From Cytophagales bacterium (GTDB lineage Bacteria; Bacteroidota; Bacteroidia; Cytophagales; UBA9547): DNA of 32,372 nucleotides. Each line of letters starts with the position of its first letter. The first letter of the stretch is position 1. This document shows positions 1 through 9,460 of this stretch, piece after piece. The stretch covers positions 1-32,372 of the forward strand of contig JAAFIH010000042.1 in the NCBI GenBank assembly GCA_013297755.1. The letters are read 5' to 3'. A model generated the notes under the pieces. It worked only from the letters and a program-made list of their open reading frames with translations, did not search any database and was not told where the DNA came from. A program made the translations under genes and the position numbers.

Positions 1-206
1 TTATTAACATTTTCACTAAAGCACCAAAAAAAGTAATTTTTAATATTGATTTACTATTGATATTAAAAAAATGCTACAATAAATGATTAAATTAAAAGAC
101 TTTCCAAGTTTATAAAACTTGGAAAGCCTGGCAGTGCTAGAAGTTCCACTTTTTGTAAAAGTGGAACTTCTGTAAAAAAAAGAACACGCCAAAAGGCGTG
201 TTCCTA
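1..206. repeat. Direct repeat copy 1 (intergenic, three hairpins)
   Basis: First of three copies of an intergenic repeat; the others start at 4322 and 8755. The window edge cuts into it. It holds three inverted repeats: a perfect 12-bp stem (100-111/115-126), a perfect 15-bp stem (139-153/157-171) and the GC-rich terminator hairpin at 182-203. Copy 2 is almost base-for-base the same, differing for example at the base after GGAAAG (C here, T there) and with one change in the 15-bp stem. Confidence 0.9.
174..203 (-). terminator. Rho-independent terminator of the first LamG gene
   Basis: Reading the minus strand just past the stop codon at 210, a 9-bp stem GAACACGCC/GGCGTGTTC with a 4-nt loop (182-203) is followed by a run of eight T. 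This is a textbook intrinsic terminator. The same hairpin is present five times behind the paralogous gene. Confidence 0.88.
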
Positions 207-209
207 CGA

Positions 210-3200
210 TTAAAATACTACAACTTTAATTGGTTTTCCTAAAATGTATACGATATAAATGCCTGATTTAGAAATTGTTAATTCATTTCCAGACAATGTA
301 AATGTTTGGCTAGAACCTACCAAATCACATACTTTTATGTCATTTGCTCCAATAGATTGGGTACTAGCAATAGTAAAAGTGCCAGTACTTGGGTTAGGAG
401 AAAGGCTAATGTTGGTAGATTGATTGCTAGAAAGATGTATAAATGTAGGTACAGAACCCACAATTGGAGTTATTTGTCGTGGTGTTGATGCACTAGCTCC
501 TGGGTTTTGCACAATAATCGTTGGATTAGCTGGGTTTATAACTGTGCTGCCTGCTGGAATTGTGCCTGTAATTACATTTCCTACTACCGAAACATTGGTG
601 AGTACTACACCACCAATAGTTACACTAGCACCATTTACAAAACCAGAACCTGTAAGCGAAACCGAAAATGCATTGACAATAGAAGCAAGGCTTGCAGAGG
701 TATAAATACCTGAAACAGTGGCAGTTATATTAGCTCCAGACGTAGAATTTACGCCCGAAGAAGTAATATTTTTATTTGCCAAAACTTGGGCAGATGATAG
801 GGCATAATCAAATATGTAAATATCGTCTACGCCACCATTTAGGTTTTTTATAATCAAATCAAAATCTTTTGTATTAAACACATAACCTGTAACTGAAGCT
901 GACAAAGTTCCATCTACATAAAGTCTTGCACCTGTCAAAGTTGAGGTTGTATAACCAATATGAAACCATTGTCCAGCTTGTACAGCACCATAAATAGTAT
1001 TTGAAAAAGGAACAATTGGAGAAGAATAAGTTGTTGATAAATAATCCTGAAAATGGTATATCTTTACAAAACCAGATTTCTCCATGAAAGTAACATTTGA
1101 AGTAGGTTTTTGAACCCACATTGTAAATGAATAGTTTGGTTTGTTACGCAAAATTGGGTTATCTCCTAGGTTTACAGAACAAGTACTTCCATCCATATAA
1201 AAAGCCTTATTAGGTCTTCCAAATCTGTCATTCATAAGAGTTGCACCTACAAAAGTTCCGTTATAATAATTGCCAGCATCATTATTTGCATTTCCATTAT
1301 CAAAAGAATAAACAAATTGGTTGCATAAAATTGTACTAAGCGAAACACTTCGCATCAATGGTGAACCACAAGCCCCTGTTACTGTTACCATATATGTGCC
1401 CGCCACAGATTTGCTAATGCTGCTCACAGTTTCGCCTGTATTCCATAAATAAGTTAAATCTGTGCCACCCACAGATATTGTTAAATTAGCAACATCAGCA
1501 CTACAAATGGTTTGGTTTGGAGTCATAGCAGTAATAGTAGTGTTACCTACAAATACAGAGTTTGAAACAATATTTCCATTAATACTGGTTACAGTTACTG
1601 TATAATATCCAGCTGTTAGTGACGAAGTTGTAGATGTTACAGCACCATTGCTCCATAAATAACCTAAACCTACGCCTGTTGCAGAAACACTTAGCGTTGC
1701 AGGAACTGTACAAGATGCTTGCGGTTGAGAAACTATTGTTGTAACTCCTAAATTTTTGTTTTCTATAATTTGAGCTTGTGTCATTGCATAATCTACTATA
1801 TAAATATCATCTACTTTAGCATTTTTTATTTGACCTACAATTAAATCACGACTTGCAGAGCCAGAGCATGCACTTGTCCCAACAAAAGCTTGTCCATAAA
1901 ATACGCCATTAATATAAGTATAAATAAATCCATTTGCATTGTAAACATAAGTATAATGAAACCAAGTATCTGCTGACAAACCTCTAAACAAATAGTATAA
2001 CGAAGTTACAGAGCCTACATCTACATAATTGCTTGGATTATTAACTCCTCCACATGGTCTATTTGCATAAATTCCCCATTGATCAGTACTTACCCCAAAG
2101 GAGTTAAAGGTACTATTATCTTTTCTTAGAAATTGAACATTTGAAGTAGCCGATTTTGTGAGCCAAAGTGAAATTGTAAAAGATTTATTATCATTTAATA
2201 AAGGATTATCGCCTAAGCTGATGTATCCATTACTGCCCAAAAAAACTGCTTTATTGGGATTTCCAAATCTATCGCCTGTAAAACTATTGATGCCAAATAC
2301 AGTTCCGTTTAAAAAATTAGCTTCCTCATTTAGTAAATTTGTATTATCAAAACTATACTTAAATTTATTACACAAATAAGTAACTGTTAATGAATTTGAA
2401 CCAGTGCTTGTGCAATTACTACTCGATACAGTTAGCGTATAAGTACCAGTTACATTTGCTACAAAAGATGGTGTAGTGATGCCATTACTCCAAAGATAAC
2501 GTAAATTTTCGCCAGTGGCAGAGGCACTTATCGTTTTAGATGGACATTCACCAATAGAGGGTTGTGAAACAATAATTGGTGCTTTTGTTCCTACATACAC
2601 ATTATTAGAAAACGTTTTTCCATAAGTTCCAGTTACAGTAACATTATAATAACCCTCAGTGAGAGCAGAAGTAGTTGATGTAACAGAGCCATTGCTCCAA
2701 AGATAGGATAAATTTTCGCCAATAGCACTAACGCTAAGTGTAGCACCTACACTACAAGCTGGCTTTGGCTGTGCAATAATGGATGTATTGGGCAAAGTAC
2801 CTCCATATATAGCAGCAACTTCTGCGGCAGATAGTGCTCTGTCATAAACCGCAACATCATCTATCCAGCCCTGCCAATTAATACCTGCACGACCACCACC
2901 AATGATAAAACTATTATTGCTTGGATTATAAGATACATTACTATTTGAAATAGAGGTTCCAGATACCGATACACCGTCTATAAATAGAGACATTTTTTGT
3001 GCTGTTTTATCATAAGTCATTACATAATGGCTCCATTTACGTAAAGGGGTGCTTCCAAAAACATAAAATTTGGATACATAACCAGAACCTGCATTGGCTT
3101 CAATACTATACTCTCCAAATTTCTTTCTCAAAAATGTAGTACCTCCATTTATTTCAAAAACAGAAGCATAACCTTCAAAATTAGTATTTTGATGTGCCCA

Positions 3201-4109
3201 ACAACTAAACGAAAATGTACCATTTGTAGCACCTAAGTTTAAACCAGGGTAAGTAGCAGTATTAAAAATCAAATTTTCTCCAGCATTTAAAAACATGGCT
3301 TTACCAGGATTCCCACAACGATCTTCGCCAAATGAACCTGTAAAAGTAGTTGCAACAGCACCTGTTGGAGATTTGTCAGTAATATCATTATTGTTAAAGT
3401 CAAGGCTTAATATTAACCCATTTTGGTATAATCCATTTGTGCACAATGGTGGAGTAGTGCCTAAGTTTTTATTTTCTAATACCTGAGTCGATGTTAAGGC
3501 ATAATCGTAAATAAAAATATCATCAACACCTCCATTCAAAATAGTATAATTAGGTGCAGTACCTATGATTAAGTTATCTGTAGTATTTTCTAAATTGTTT
3601 GTATTAGCTATAGAAGCCCACTGTGAGCCATTCACATATAAAGTTATACCTGTTGAATTTTTAACATAAGCAACATGAAACCATGTACCAGCCGCTATGT
3701 TTGAATAAATAGTACCACCAGTAGGAGATGTGTATATAGTTGAGGTATTGTAACCATACAAAACTTCATCGCTAAAGTGTCCTAAGTATGTATTACCTTT
3801 ATTAAAAAAACCTTTCGATGAATTAGAAACTGGTTTTTGTACCCACATACAAAGTGAAAAGTTTGTAGCCCCTTTGGCATAAGGATTATCTCCTAAATTT
3901 ATTGTGCCTGTTCCATTAAGGTTGTAGGCTTTGTTAGGGTTACCAAATCGGTCTGCCATCAAAGTTGCCCCAGAAACTGTGCCGTTCAATCCTGTAACGA
4001 CTGTACTTTCATTATCTGCATTTCCATTATTAAATGTGTAAATATACTGCCCATAGCTAAAACTAGCTAGTAGCATTGTTGTTGAAATTAGTAAATGTTT
4101 AATTTTCAT
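210..4109 (-). CDS. Giant secreted LamG/Ig-like repeat protein with T9SS sorting domain (paralog 1)
   Basis: 1299 residues. An N-terminal signal peptide (about 1-20, hydrophobic, ending ASFSYG) implies Sec export. Four LamG/concanavalin-like modules follow (about 22-215, 230-440, 575-790 and 925-1115), recognisable by the recurring pieces DRFGNPNKA, INLGDNP, WFHxxYV and VDDIYIxDYALT. Between them are Ig/PKD-like modules with the phrase LSYLWSNG. A TIG/IPT-like segment lies at about 1125-1210. The last ~70 residues (SLSPNPSTGTFTI ... GIYIVYILGKPIKVVVF) are a type A T9SS C-terminal domain. The protein is probably displayed on or released from the cell surface, where such folds bind glycans or proteins; the ligand is unknown. 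It is followed by a strong terminator and preceded by a TAnnTTTG promoter element. Its two ends are nearly identical to the neighbouring paralog while the middle differs. Confidence 0.9.
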   Translation of the reverse strand: MKIKHLLISTTMLLASFSYGQYIYTFNNGNADNESTVVTGLNGTVSGATLMADRFGNPNKAYNLNGTGTINLGDNPYAKGATNFSLCMWVQKPVSNSSKGFFNKGNTYLGHFSDEVLYGYNTSTIYTSPTGGTIYSNIAAGTWFHVAYVKNSTGITLYVNGSQWASIANTNNLENTTDNLIIGTAPNYTILNGGVDDIFIYDYALTSTQVLENKNLGTTPPLCTNGLYQNGLILSLDFNNNDITDKSPTGAVATTFTGSFGEDRCGNPGKAMFLNAGENLIFNTATYPGLNLGATNGTFSFSCWAHQNTNFEGYASVFEINGGTTFLRKKFGEYSIEANAGSGYVSKFYVFGSTPLRKWSHYVMTYDKTAQKMSLFIDGVSVSGTSISNSNVSYNPSNNSFIIGGGRAGINWQGWIDDVAVYDRALSAAEVAAIYGGTLPNTSIIAQPKPACSVGATLSVSAIGENLSYLWSNGSVTSTTSALTEGYYNVTVTGTYGKTFSNNVYVGTKAPIIVSQPSIGECPSKTISASATGENLRYLWSNGITTPSFVANVTGTYTLTVSSSNCTSTGSNSLTVTYLCNKFKYSFDNTNLLNEEANFLNGTVFGINSFTGDRFGNPNKAVFLGSNGYISLGDNPLLNDNKSFTISLWLTKSATSNVQFLRKDNSTFNSFGVSTDQWGIYANRPCGGVNNPSNYVDVGSVTSLYYLFRGLSADTWFHYTYVYNANGFIYTYINGVFYGQAFVGTSACSGSASRDLIVGQIKNAKVDDIYIVDYAMTQAQIIENKNLGVTTIVSQPQASCTVPATLSVSATGVGLGYLWSNGAVTSTTSSLTAGYYTVTVTSINGNIVSNSVFVGNTTITAMTPNQTICSADVANLTISVGGTDLTYLWNTGETVSSISKSVAGTYMVTVTGACGSPLMRSVSLSTILCNQFVYSFDNGNANNDAGNYYNGTFVGATLMNDRFGRPNKAFYMDGSTCSVNLGDNPILRNKPNYSFTMWVQKPTSNVTFMEKSGFVKIYHFQDYLSTTYSSPIVPFSNTIYGAVQAGQWFHIGYTTSTLTGARLYVDGTLSASVTGYVFNTKDFDLIIKNLNGGVDDIYIFDYALSSAQVLANKNITSSGVNSTSGANITATVSGIYTSASLASIVNAFSVSLTGSGFVNGASVTIGGVVLTNVSVVGNVITGTIPAGSTVINPANPTIIVQNPGASASTPRQITPIVGSVPTFIHLSSNQSTNISLSPNPSTGTFTIASTQSIGANDIKVCDLVGSSQTFTLSGNELTISKSGIYIVYILGKPIKVVVF

Positions 4110-4151
4110 ATTTTGATTTTTAGTTTAAGTGAAAGATGAATTAAAACAACA

Positions 4152-4159
4152 CAAATGTA
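4152..4159 (-). promoter_or_regulatory. Bacteroidota -7 element upstream of LamG paralog 1
   Basis: On the minus strand this reads TACATTTG, matching TAnnTTTG, 43 nt upstream of the start codon. A TTG lies 24 nt further upstream (CAA at 4184-4186), slightly beyond the usual spacing. The same arrangement precedes the paralog. Confidence 0.6.
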
Positions 4160-4321
4160 ATATGAAAATTTACACTAAAAAATCAATATGAAGTAATTTT
4201 AAAAAAAAATAAATAAAAATATAATTATTTTAAGTAGGGATTATATTTTTTTATAAAATCCCTTATTACAAAATATTATTACTAAATTAAAGTAAGAATT
4301 AAGTATATGTATGAGATATTT

Positions 4322-4524
4322 TTATTAACATTTTCACTAAAGCACCAAAAAAAGTAATTTTTAATATTGATTTACTATTGATATTAAAAAAATGCTACAA
4401 TAAATGATTAAATTAAAAGACTTTCCAAGTTTATAAAACTTGGAAAGTCTGGCAGTGCTAGAAGTTCCACTTTTTGTAAAAGCGGAACTTCTGTAAAAAA
4501 AAGAACACGCCAAAAGGTGTGTTC
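4322..4524. repeat. Direct repeat copy 2
   Basis: Near-identical to 1-206, including the 12-bp hairpin (4421-4447) and the 15-bp hairpin (4460-4492, now with one A-C mismatch). It runs into the first hairpin of the terminator array. Confidence 0.92.
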
Positions 4525-4670
4525 ATATAAAATAAAAAGAACACGCCAAAAGGCGTGTTCTTATAAAAAAGAAAAAAACACGCCAAAAGGCGTGTTCTTA
4601 AAAACGATGATAGAACACGCCAAAAGGCGTGTTCTTATAAAAACGAAAAAAACACGCCAAAAGGCGTGTT
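4503..4670 (-). repeat. Five tandem terminator-type hairpins
   Basis: Five copies of the palindrome AACACGCC-AAAA-GGCGTGTT begin at 4503, 4539, 4576/4577, 4613 and 4650/4651, a period of 36-37 nt. AT-rich spacers of about 15 nt separate them. The first copy has a G-T wobble, and two lack the outer G-C pair. They lie directly downstream of the minus-strand gene that stops at 4678, so they act at least formally as serial intrinsic terminators. The equivalent place behind paralog 1 has a single copy. Confidence 0.9.
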
Positions 4671-4677
4671 CCTACGA

Positions 4678-7600
4678 TTATAATACTACAACTTTAATTG
4701 GTTTTCCTAAAATGTATACGATATAAATGCCTGATTTAGAAATTGTTAATTCATTTCCAGATAAGGTAAATGCTTGGCTAGAACCTACCAAATCGTACAC
4801 TTTTATGTCATTTGCTCCAATAGATTGGGTACTAGCAATAGTAAAAGTGCCTGTACTTGGGTTTGGAGAAAGGCTAATGTTGGTAGATTGGTAAGTTGGT
4901 ATATTGGTTGATGTAGTGTTGCCTTTATTTGTTAAAATTTGTGCATCTGTAAGTGCATAATCAAATAAATATACATCATCAATACCTCCATTCAAAATTG
5001 TTGTTGATTTTGATACATCAGCAAAACCTAAAGTTAAATTATCATTTGTATTTCCTAAAGCTCCAACAACTGAATTTACACCATATAAGCTACCGTTCAC
5101 ATAAATTTTTAATGTTCCTGCATTTAATACATAAGCTAAATGAAACCAATCGTTTTGAGGAATATTTCCATATACATTGTTGGTAAAATCTGGGAAGCTA
5201 GTAAAACCACTTGGATTGGTATTATAATTATAAGCATACATATCAGCATTGCTATAACTTGCCATGTAAGTTGTTCCTTTTCTAAAGAATCCTCTAATTT
5301 CAGAATTTGATGGTTTTTGAGCCCACATAGTAAGTGTAAAAGCAGTTGCTCCTTTCATAATAGGGTTATCTCCAAGATTGATAGTGCCTGTTCCAGCAAG
5401 ATTATAGGCTTTATTTGCTTTTCCAAATCTATCTGTCATTAGTGTTGCACCATTAACTGTACCATTATATCCTGTGGGCAAATCATTGTTTGCATTTCCA
5501 TTATCAAATGTATAAACAAAATGACATGGACTGATGGTAGCTAAAGTTGAAGAAACTTTACTTTGGCACACACTACTCGAAACTGTAACACCATAAGTAT
5601 TAGCAATTGAGGTATTAAAACTACGGTCTGTATTGCCATTACTCCACAAATAACTTAATCCAATTCCAGTAGCCGAAACACTAAGTGTTGTAACTGTAGT
5701 GTTACATAAATTTGCATTGGATGGTTGTGTAACAATGGCAATGCTTTCTACAAATAATAATGAAGCAGCATTAGAAACTTGAGGTGCACCACAAGTTCCA
5801 GAAACTGTTACAGTATATGTATTGGCAGAAGTGGCAGTAATTGTTGGTGTAATGGCACCATTGCTCCAAGCATATTGCAAACTAGAACCTTGTGCAACGA
5901 CTGAAAGTATGGCAGAAGTGCCACAAATAGTGGTTGATAGAGGCGAAGATGTAATAGTAACCAATGGGCTGATGTCCAAAGTAGCTATTTCTGATATTAC
6001 ACTGCCACAAGTGCCTGTAACTGTTACTAAGGCATCACCAGAAGTAGATTTTGTAATACTAGAACCTACCTCTCCAGTATTCCAAGCATAAGTTAGACTT
6101 TCTCCTACGGCAGTAACTTCAAACATGGCAGAATTGCCTCTACATACAGATTTTGAAACAGGTTGTGTAAGAATTTGAGTTGGTTTTCTAAGAACTACAT
6201 TAGCAGGAGTAGAAACCCTAGTTCCACAATTCCCAGAAACTGTTACAGTATAGGTGTTGGAAGAAGTAGAAGTAATAGTTGGAGAAACTGCTCCATTGCT
6301 CCAAGCATATTGCAAACCAGAACCTTGCGCAATAACTGAAAGGGTTGCAGAAGTACCACAAACTGTTTGTGCTATTGGATGTGAGGTAATAGTAGTGGCT
6401 ATTCCTCCAAATGTGAGATTGAAACCTGCACTGGTGGAGAAACCACATAAGCCAGAAAGTTCCATTGTATATCGTCCATTATTCGCAGCCGAAGGATTTG
6501 TAATAGTATATACATCGCTACTAATCAGACCAATATAAACGCCATTTCTATAGATTGATCTTTGCCCATTATTAGCTCCATTTACTGTAAAAGGAAAATT
6601 AAATGCTACTCCCTGGCAAGTATTGATAGAAGTGAAAGGCAAAATTACTGAAGCTACTGATGTACCTGCAACTGTATAAGTAGCAGCTGCACTGCCACAA
6701 TAATTGGAAGCTGTTACGCTATATACACCCATAGAAGGAAAAACAGTATTCATTCCATCAAAATAAGTTGAATTTCTACCCTCCAAGCCTGGGCTATTTA
6801 TTGGAACAGAGTTTTGCGAATTTGAAGTTATGATGTTTCCATTAATTTTCCAATCATATTTCAAGCCAAATCCCGAAAAATTAGTGCCAATGTTTGGATA
6901 TTTTGAGTTACTCGCGCATATTTCTACTGGATTATCAGAACTTGTAGTTGGATTACCAGATAGATTGTTTGAACCATTTAGAAATACTCTTTGATTAACA
7001 TAGTACAAATCTGTAAGTGTAGGAGCAGAAACAACAGCAGGCGTGGTTGAGATATCAAGAATAGCTGTTGTATATGAATTTCTAAAAGAACACATTCCAT
7101 TACCACAAGTTTTAATTATAGCAAAATATCCACCAACAGTAAGATTTGACCCAGATACAGTAATTGTTCTTTGATCAGCAAATTGAGTAAGAATTACAGA
7201 ACCATTTATATCGTTTGTACTTGTATATCTCCATTCAATTTGTGTGCGATTATCATTAAAAGTACTAGCGACCCCAGTAAAACTTGTTGAAAATACAGCA
7301 GTTTGATTTGCACAAGTCCCTATAATATAACCATCCAACTGACCATAATGACCATTAAAACCTGGTGTAACTCCATTTGTAAACGGATAATCAGCAATAC
7401 AATCAATAAGGTTTAAATTTAGAGTTGTAGAACTGGTTGAGGCACAAGTAGCACTTGTAACAGTACAAGAATATGGCCCAGAAAGAGTAGTTACAAAACT
7501 TGATGTTGTAATGCCATTATTCCATAAATAATTTAAGTCAATACCAGTAGCCGAGATAGAAACTAAAGGATTTCTACATTTAATATTTGTGGTTGCCATA

Positions 7601-8541
7601 GGTTGTGTTGCTATAACAGGCGAAATATTGCCCACTACTACAGTTTTAGAAACAACAGTTCCATAACCAGAAACTGTAACTGTATAAGCACCAGCTATAT
7701 TTGCAACAATGCTTGAAGTTGTAGAACCATTGCTCCATCTATAACTTAAATTTTCACCTGTTGCCGACACCGAAAGGTTGGCAGGCACATTACAAGAACT
7801 AATAGGTTGAGTTACAATCTTTGCCACATATTCAGAAGGTAAATTTTTAATAGCCATAATTTGAGAACCACTCAACGTAGTGTTATATAGATGTATATCA
7901 TCTACGCTTCCGCCAAGCCCAGTACGTGTGCCATCGTTTGGATGCAACCCTACTATCAACCCCCAGTTACTAGAATTATTACATTGATTAGTACCAACCC
8001 CTGCCACACTAGCATAAAATATACCATTTATATAGGTAAATAAGTTATTAACTCCATCGTACATATATGTATAATGAAACCAAGTATTAGAATTAATGTT
8101 CGAATATTGCGTTCCTGATGGATTCACATAAGCTGCACCACTTCCATTACAAGCTCTGTTGGCATAAATTTGATTTGCATCAGTTTCTACACGAAAAGGA
8201 TTTACCATAGCTGAGCTATTAAATGTTGAATTCGCATTTTTTGTTAAAATATTATTGTTAGTTACCGATGATTTAGTTAACCAGAGACTAATGGTAAATG
8301 GATTATTTCCATCAATATAAGTCTGTAATCCTAAGTTTATGCTACCTGTAGTTCCTAGAGCCATTGCTCTGTTTGGATTACCAAATCTATCTGTTGTTAG
8401 CGTTGTGTTTGAGGAAACTCCGTCTAACCCTGTTCCAAGGTCGTTTCGAGCAGTTCCATCGTTGAAAGTATAAATATACTGCCCATAGCTAAAACTAGCT
8501 AGTAGCAATGTTGTTGAAATTAGTAAATGTTTAATTTTCAT
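4678..8541 (-). CDS. Giant secreted LamG/Ig-like repeat protein with T9SS sorting domain (paralog 2)
   Basis: 1287 residues. The signal peptide differs from paralog 1 at one position. A LamG module lies at about 22-235 and another at about 1030-1225, next to the C-terminus. Between them is a long run of Ig/PKD-like modules of about 75 residues, most with LxYxWSNG and TYTVTVSGxCG, plus a less repetitive stretch (about 380-720) rich in Asn, Ser and Cys. The last ~70 residues are a T9SS type A sorting domain nearly identical to that of paralog 1. The likely role is a surface or secreted adhesin-like or glycan-binding protein; no catalytic motif is visible. The domain count and order differ from paralog 1 although both ends are the same. 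Confidence 0.9.
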   Translation of the reverse strand: MKIKHLLISTTLLLASFSYGQYIYTFNDGTARNDLGTGLDGVSSNTTLTTDRFGNPNRAMALGTTGSINLGLQTYIDGNNPFTISLWLTKSSVTNNNILTKNANSTFNSSAMVNPFRVETDANQIYANRACNGSGAAYVNPSGTQYSNINSNTWFHYTYMYDGVNNLFTYINGIFYASVAGVGTNQCNNSSNWGLIVGLHPNDGTRTGLGGSVDDIHLYNTTLSGSQIMAIKNLPSEYVAKIVTQPISSCNVPANLSVSATGENLSYRWSNGSTTSSIVANIAGAYTVTVSGYGTVVSKTVVVGNISPVIATQPMATTNIKCRNPLVSISATGIDLNYLWNNGITTSSFVTTLSGPYSCTVTSATCASTSSTTLNLNLIDCIADYPFTNGVTPGFNGHYGQLDGYIIGTCANQTAVFSTSFTGVASTFNDNRTQIEWRYTSTNDINGSVILTQFADQRTITVSGSNLTVGGYFAIIKTCGNGMCSFRNSYTTAILDISTTPAVVSAPTLTDLYYVNQRVFLNGSNNLSGNPTTSSDNPVEICASNSKYPNIGTNFSGFGLKYDWKINGNIITSNSQNSVPINSPGLEGRNSTYFDGMNTVFPSMGVYSVTASNYCGSAAATYTVAGTSVASVILPFTSINTCQGVAFNFPFTVNGANNGQRSIYRNGVYIGLISSDVYTITNPSAANNGRYTMELSGLCGFSTSAGFNLTFGGIATTITSHPIAQTVCGTSATLSVIAQGSGLQYAWSNGAVSPTITSTSSNTYTVTVSGNCGTRVSTPANVVLRKPTQILTQPVSKSVCRGNSAMFEVTAVGESLTYAWNTGEVGSSITKSTSGDALVTVTGTCGSVISEIATLDISPLVTITSSPLSTTICGTSAILSVVAQGSSLQYAWSNGAITPTITATSANTYTVTVSGTCGAPQVSNAASLLFVESIAIVTQPSNANLCNTTVTTLSVSATGIGLSYLWSNGNTDRSFNTSIANTYGVTVSSSVCQSKVSSTLATISPCHFVYTFDNGNANNDLPTGYNGTVNGATLMTDRFGKANKAYNLAGTGTINLGDNPIMKGATAFTLTMWAQKPSNSEIRGFFRKGTTYMASYSNADMYAYNYNTNPSGFTSFPDFTNNVYGNIPQNDWFHLAYVLNAGTLKIYVNGSLYGVNSVVGALGNTNDNLTLGFADVSKSTTILNGGIDDVYLFDYALTDAQILTNKGNTTSTNIPTYQSTNISLSPNPSTGTFTIASTQSIGANDIKVYDLVGSSQAFTLSGNELTISKSGIYIVYILGKPIKVVVL

Positions 8542-8583
8542 ATTTTGATTTTTAGTTTAAGTGAAAGATGAATTAAAACAACA

Positions 8584-8591
8584 CAAATATA
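8584..8591 (-). promoter_or_regulatory. Bacteroidota -7 element upstream of LamG paralog 2
   Basis: The minus strand reads TATATTTG (TAnnTTTG), 43 nt before the start codon, exactly as in paralog 1. The flanking sequence is conserved between the two genes. Confidence 0.6.
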
Positions 8592-8754
8592 ATATGAAAA
8601 TTTACACTAAAAAATCAATTTGTAGTAATTTTTAAAAAAAAAAAATAAAAATATAATTATTTTAAGTAGGGATTATATTTTTTTGATAAAATTCCTTATT
8701 ACTGAAAATTATTACTTAAAAAAAGTAAGAATTAACTATATTTATAAGATATTT

Positions 8755-8847
8755 TTATTAACATTTTCACTAAAGCACCAAAAAAAGTAATTTTTAATAT
8801 TGACTAACTATTGATATTAAAAAAATGCTACAATAAATGATTAAATT
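8755..8847. repeat. Direct repeat copy 3, truncated
   Basis: Matches the first 93 nt of copies 1 and 2 with a few changes, then stops before the hairpins and passes into unrelated sequence. It marks one end of the duplicated block. Confidence 0.88.
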
Positions 8848-8851
8848 TTCC

Positions 8852-8859
8852 TAATTTTG
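8852..8859 (+). promoter_or_regulatory. Candidate -7 element for the thioesterase-sua5 pair
   Basis: TAATTTTG fits TAnnTTTG and begins 5 nt after the end of the truncated repeat, 75 nt before the thioesterase start. No TTG is visible at the usual -33 spacing, so this is tentative. Confidence 0.4.
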
Positions 8860-8934
8860 TAGTGAAAAAAATGATTAAAATACATGAAAAAAATTCAGAA
8901 GTTCCTGTTACTCAAATTACTTTTTTAAAAAAAT

Positions 8935-9456
8935 ATGACCATTTCAAAAAAAGCAAAAGAATCGTACACAACCATGACAGAAATGGTGCTGCCCAACGAT
9001 ACCAATACACTTCAACATCTCATGGGTGGCCGTATGCTACACTGGATAGATATTTGTGGTGCTATATCTGCCCAAAAACACTCTAATTGTGTAGTAGTAA
9101 CAGCTTCTGTTGATAATGTATCGTTTCAAGAGCCCATAAAATTGGGCAATATAGTAACTTTAGAATCAAAAGTAACGAGAGCATTTAACTCTTCTATGGA
9201 GGTGCACATAGAAGTTTTTGCCGAAAACATTCCCAAAGGCACCAAGAAAAAAACACACGAAGCCTTTTATACTTATGTGGCCATTGATGATAAAAATATG
9301 CCAAAAAAAAATATACCCTCTTTAACACCTGAAACTGACATAGAAAATAAATATTTTGAATCTGCCCTCCAACGCAGACAATTAAGATTGGTTTTGGCAG
9401 GCCGAATGAAACCCAACGAAGCCACTGAATTGAGCAAAATATTTTCTACAAAGTAA
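8935..9456 (+). CDS. Acyl-CoA thioesterase, hotdog fold
   Basis: 173 residues, normal length for a single-hotdog bacterial acyl-CoA hydrolase. These enzymes cleave acyl-CoA thioesters in the cytoplasm to free fatty acid and CoA. The first strand and helix carry the family signature PNDTNTLQHLMGGRMLHWID (residues 20-39), with the Asn/Asp and Gly-Gly of the active-site region. SFQEPIKLGNIV and the following VxxAFNSSMEVHIEV strands fit the rest of the fold. The ATG at 8935 puts this motif at the usual distance from the N-terminus. It is followed after 4 nt by the sua5 homolog, so the two are probably cotranscribed. Substrate chain length cannot be told. Confidence 0.88.
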   Translation: MTISKKAKESYTTMTEMVLPNDTNTLQHLMGGRMLHWIDICGAISAQKHSNCVVVTASVDNVSFQEPIKLGNIVTLESKVTRAFNSSMEVHIEVFAENIPKGTKKKTHEAFYTYVAIDDKNMPKKNIPSLTPETDIENKYFESALQRRQLRLVLAGRMKPNEATELSKIFSTK

Positions 9457-9460
9457 TAAT

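Larger units (their letters stand above)
4110..4677. other. Intergenic region between the two LamG genes
   Basis: 568 nt with no gene. From high to low coordinates it holds the five-hairpin terminator array of the upstream gene (4503-4670), direct repeat copy 2 (4322-4524), an AT-rich stretch with a weak hairpin around 4237-4262, and the promoter of the first LamG gene. A short plus-strand open frame across the hairpin array is an artefact of the repeats. Confidence 0.8.
8542..8934. other. Intergenic region between divergent LamG paralog 2 and thioesterase
   Basis: 393 nt without a gene. It holds the promoter of the LamG gene (minus strand), the truncated third copy of the direct repeat (8755-8847) and a candidate promoter for the plus-strand thioesterase. 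A short plus-strand frame starting at 8862 overlaps the thioesterase in another frame and is not credible. Confidence 0.75.

Noticed and set aside
4503-4670. Regular palindromic repeats that look like a small CRISPR array
   Set aside because: The spacers are only about 15 nt, AT-rich and mutually similar; the repeat is a terminator hairpin right behind a stop codon, and no cas gene is present.
8862-9086. Plus-strand ORF in front of and overlapping the thioesterase
   Set aside because: It overlaps the conserved start of the thioesterase in another frame and shows no protein-like pattern.
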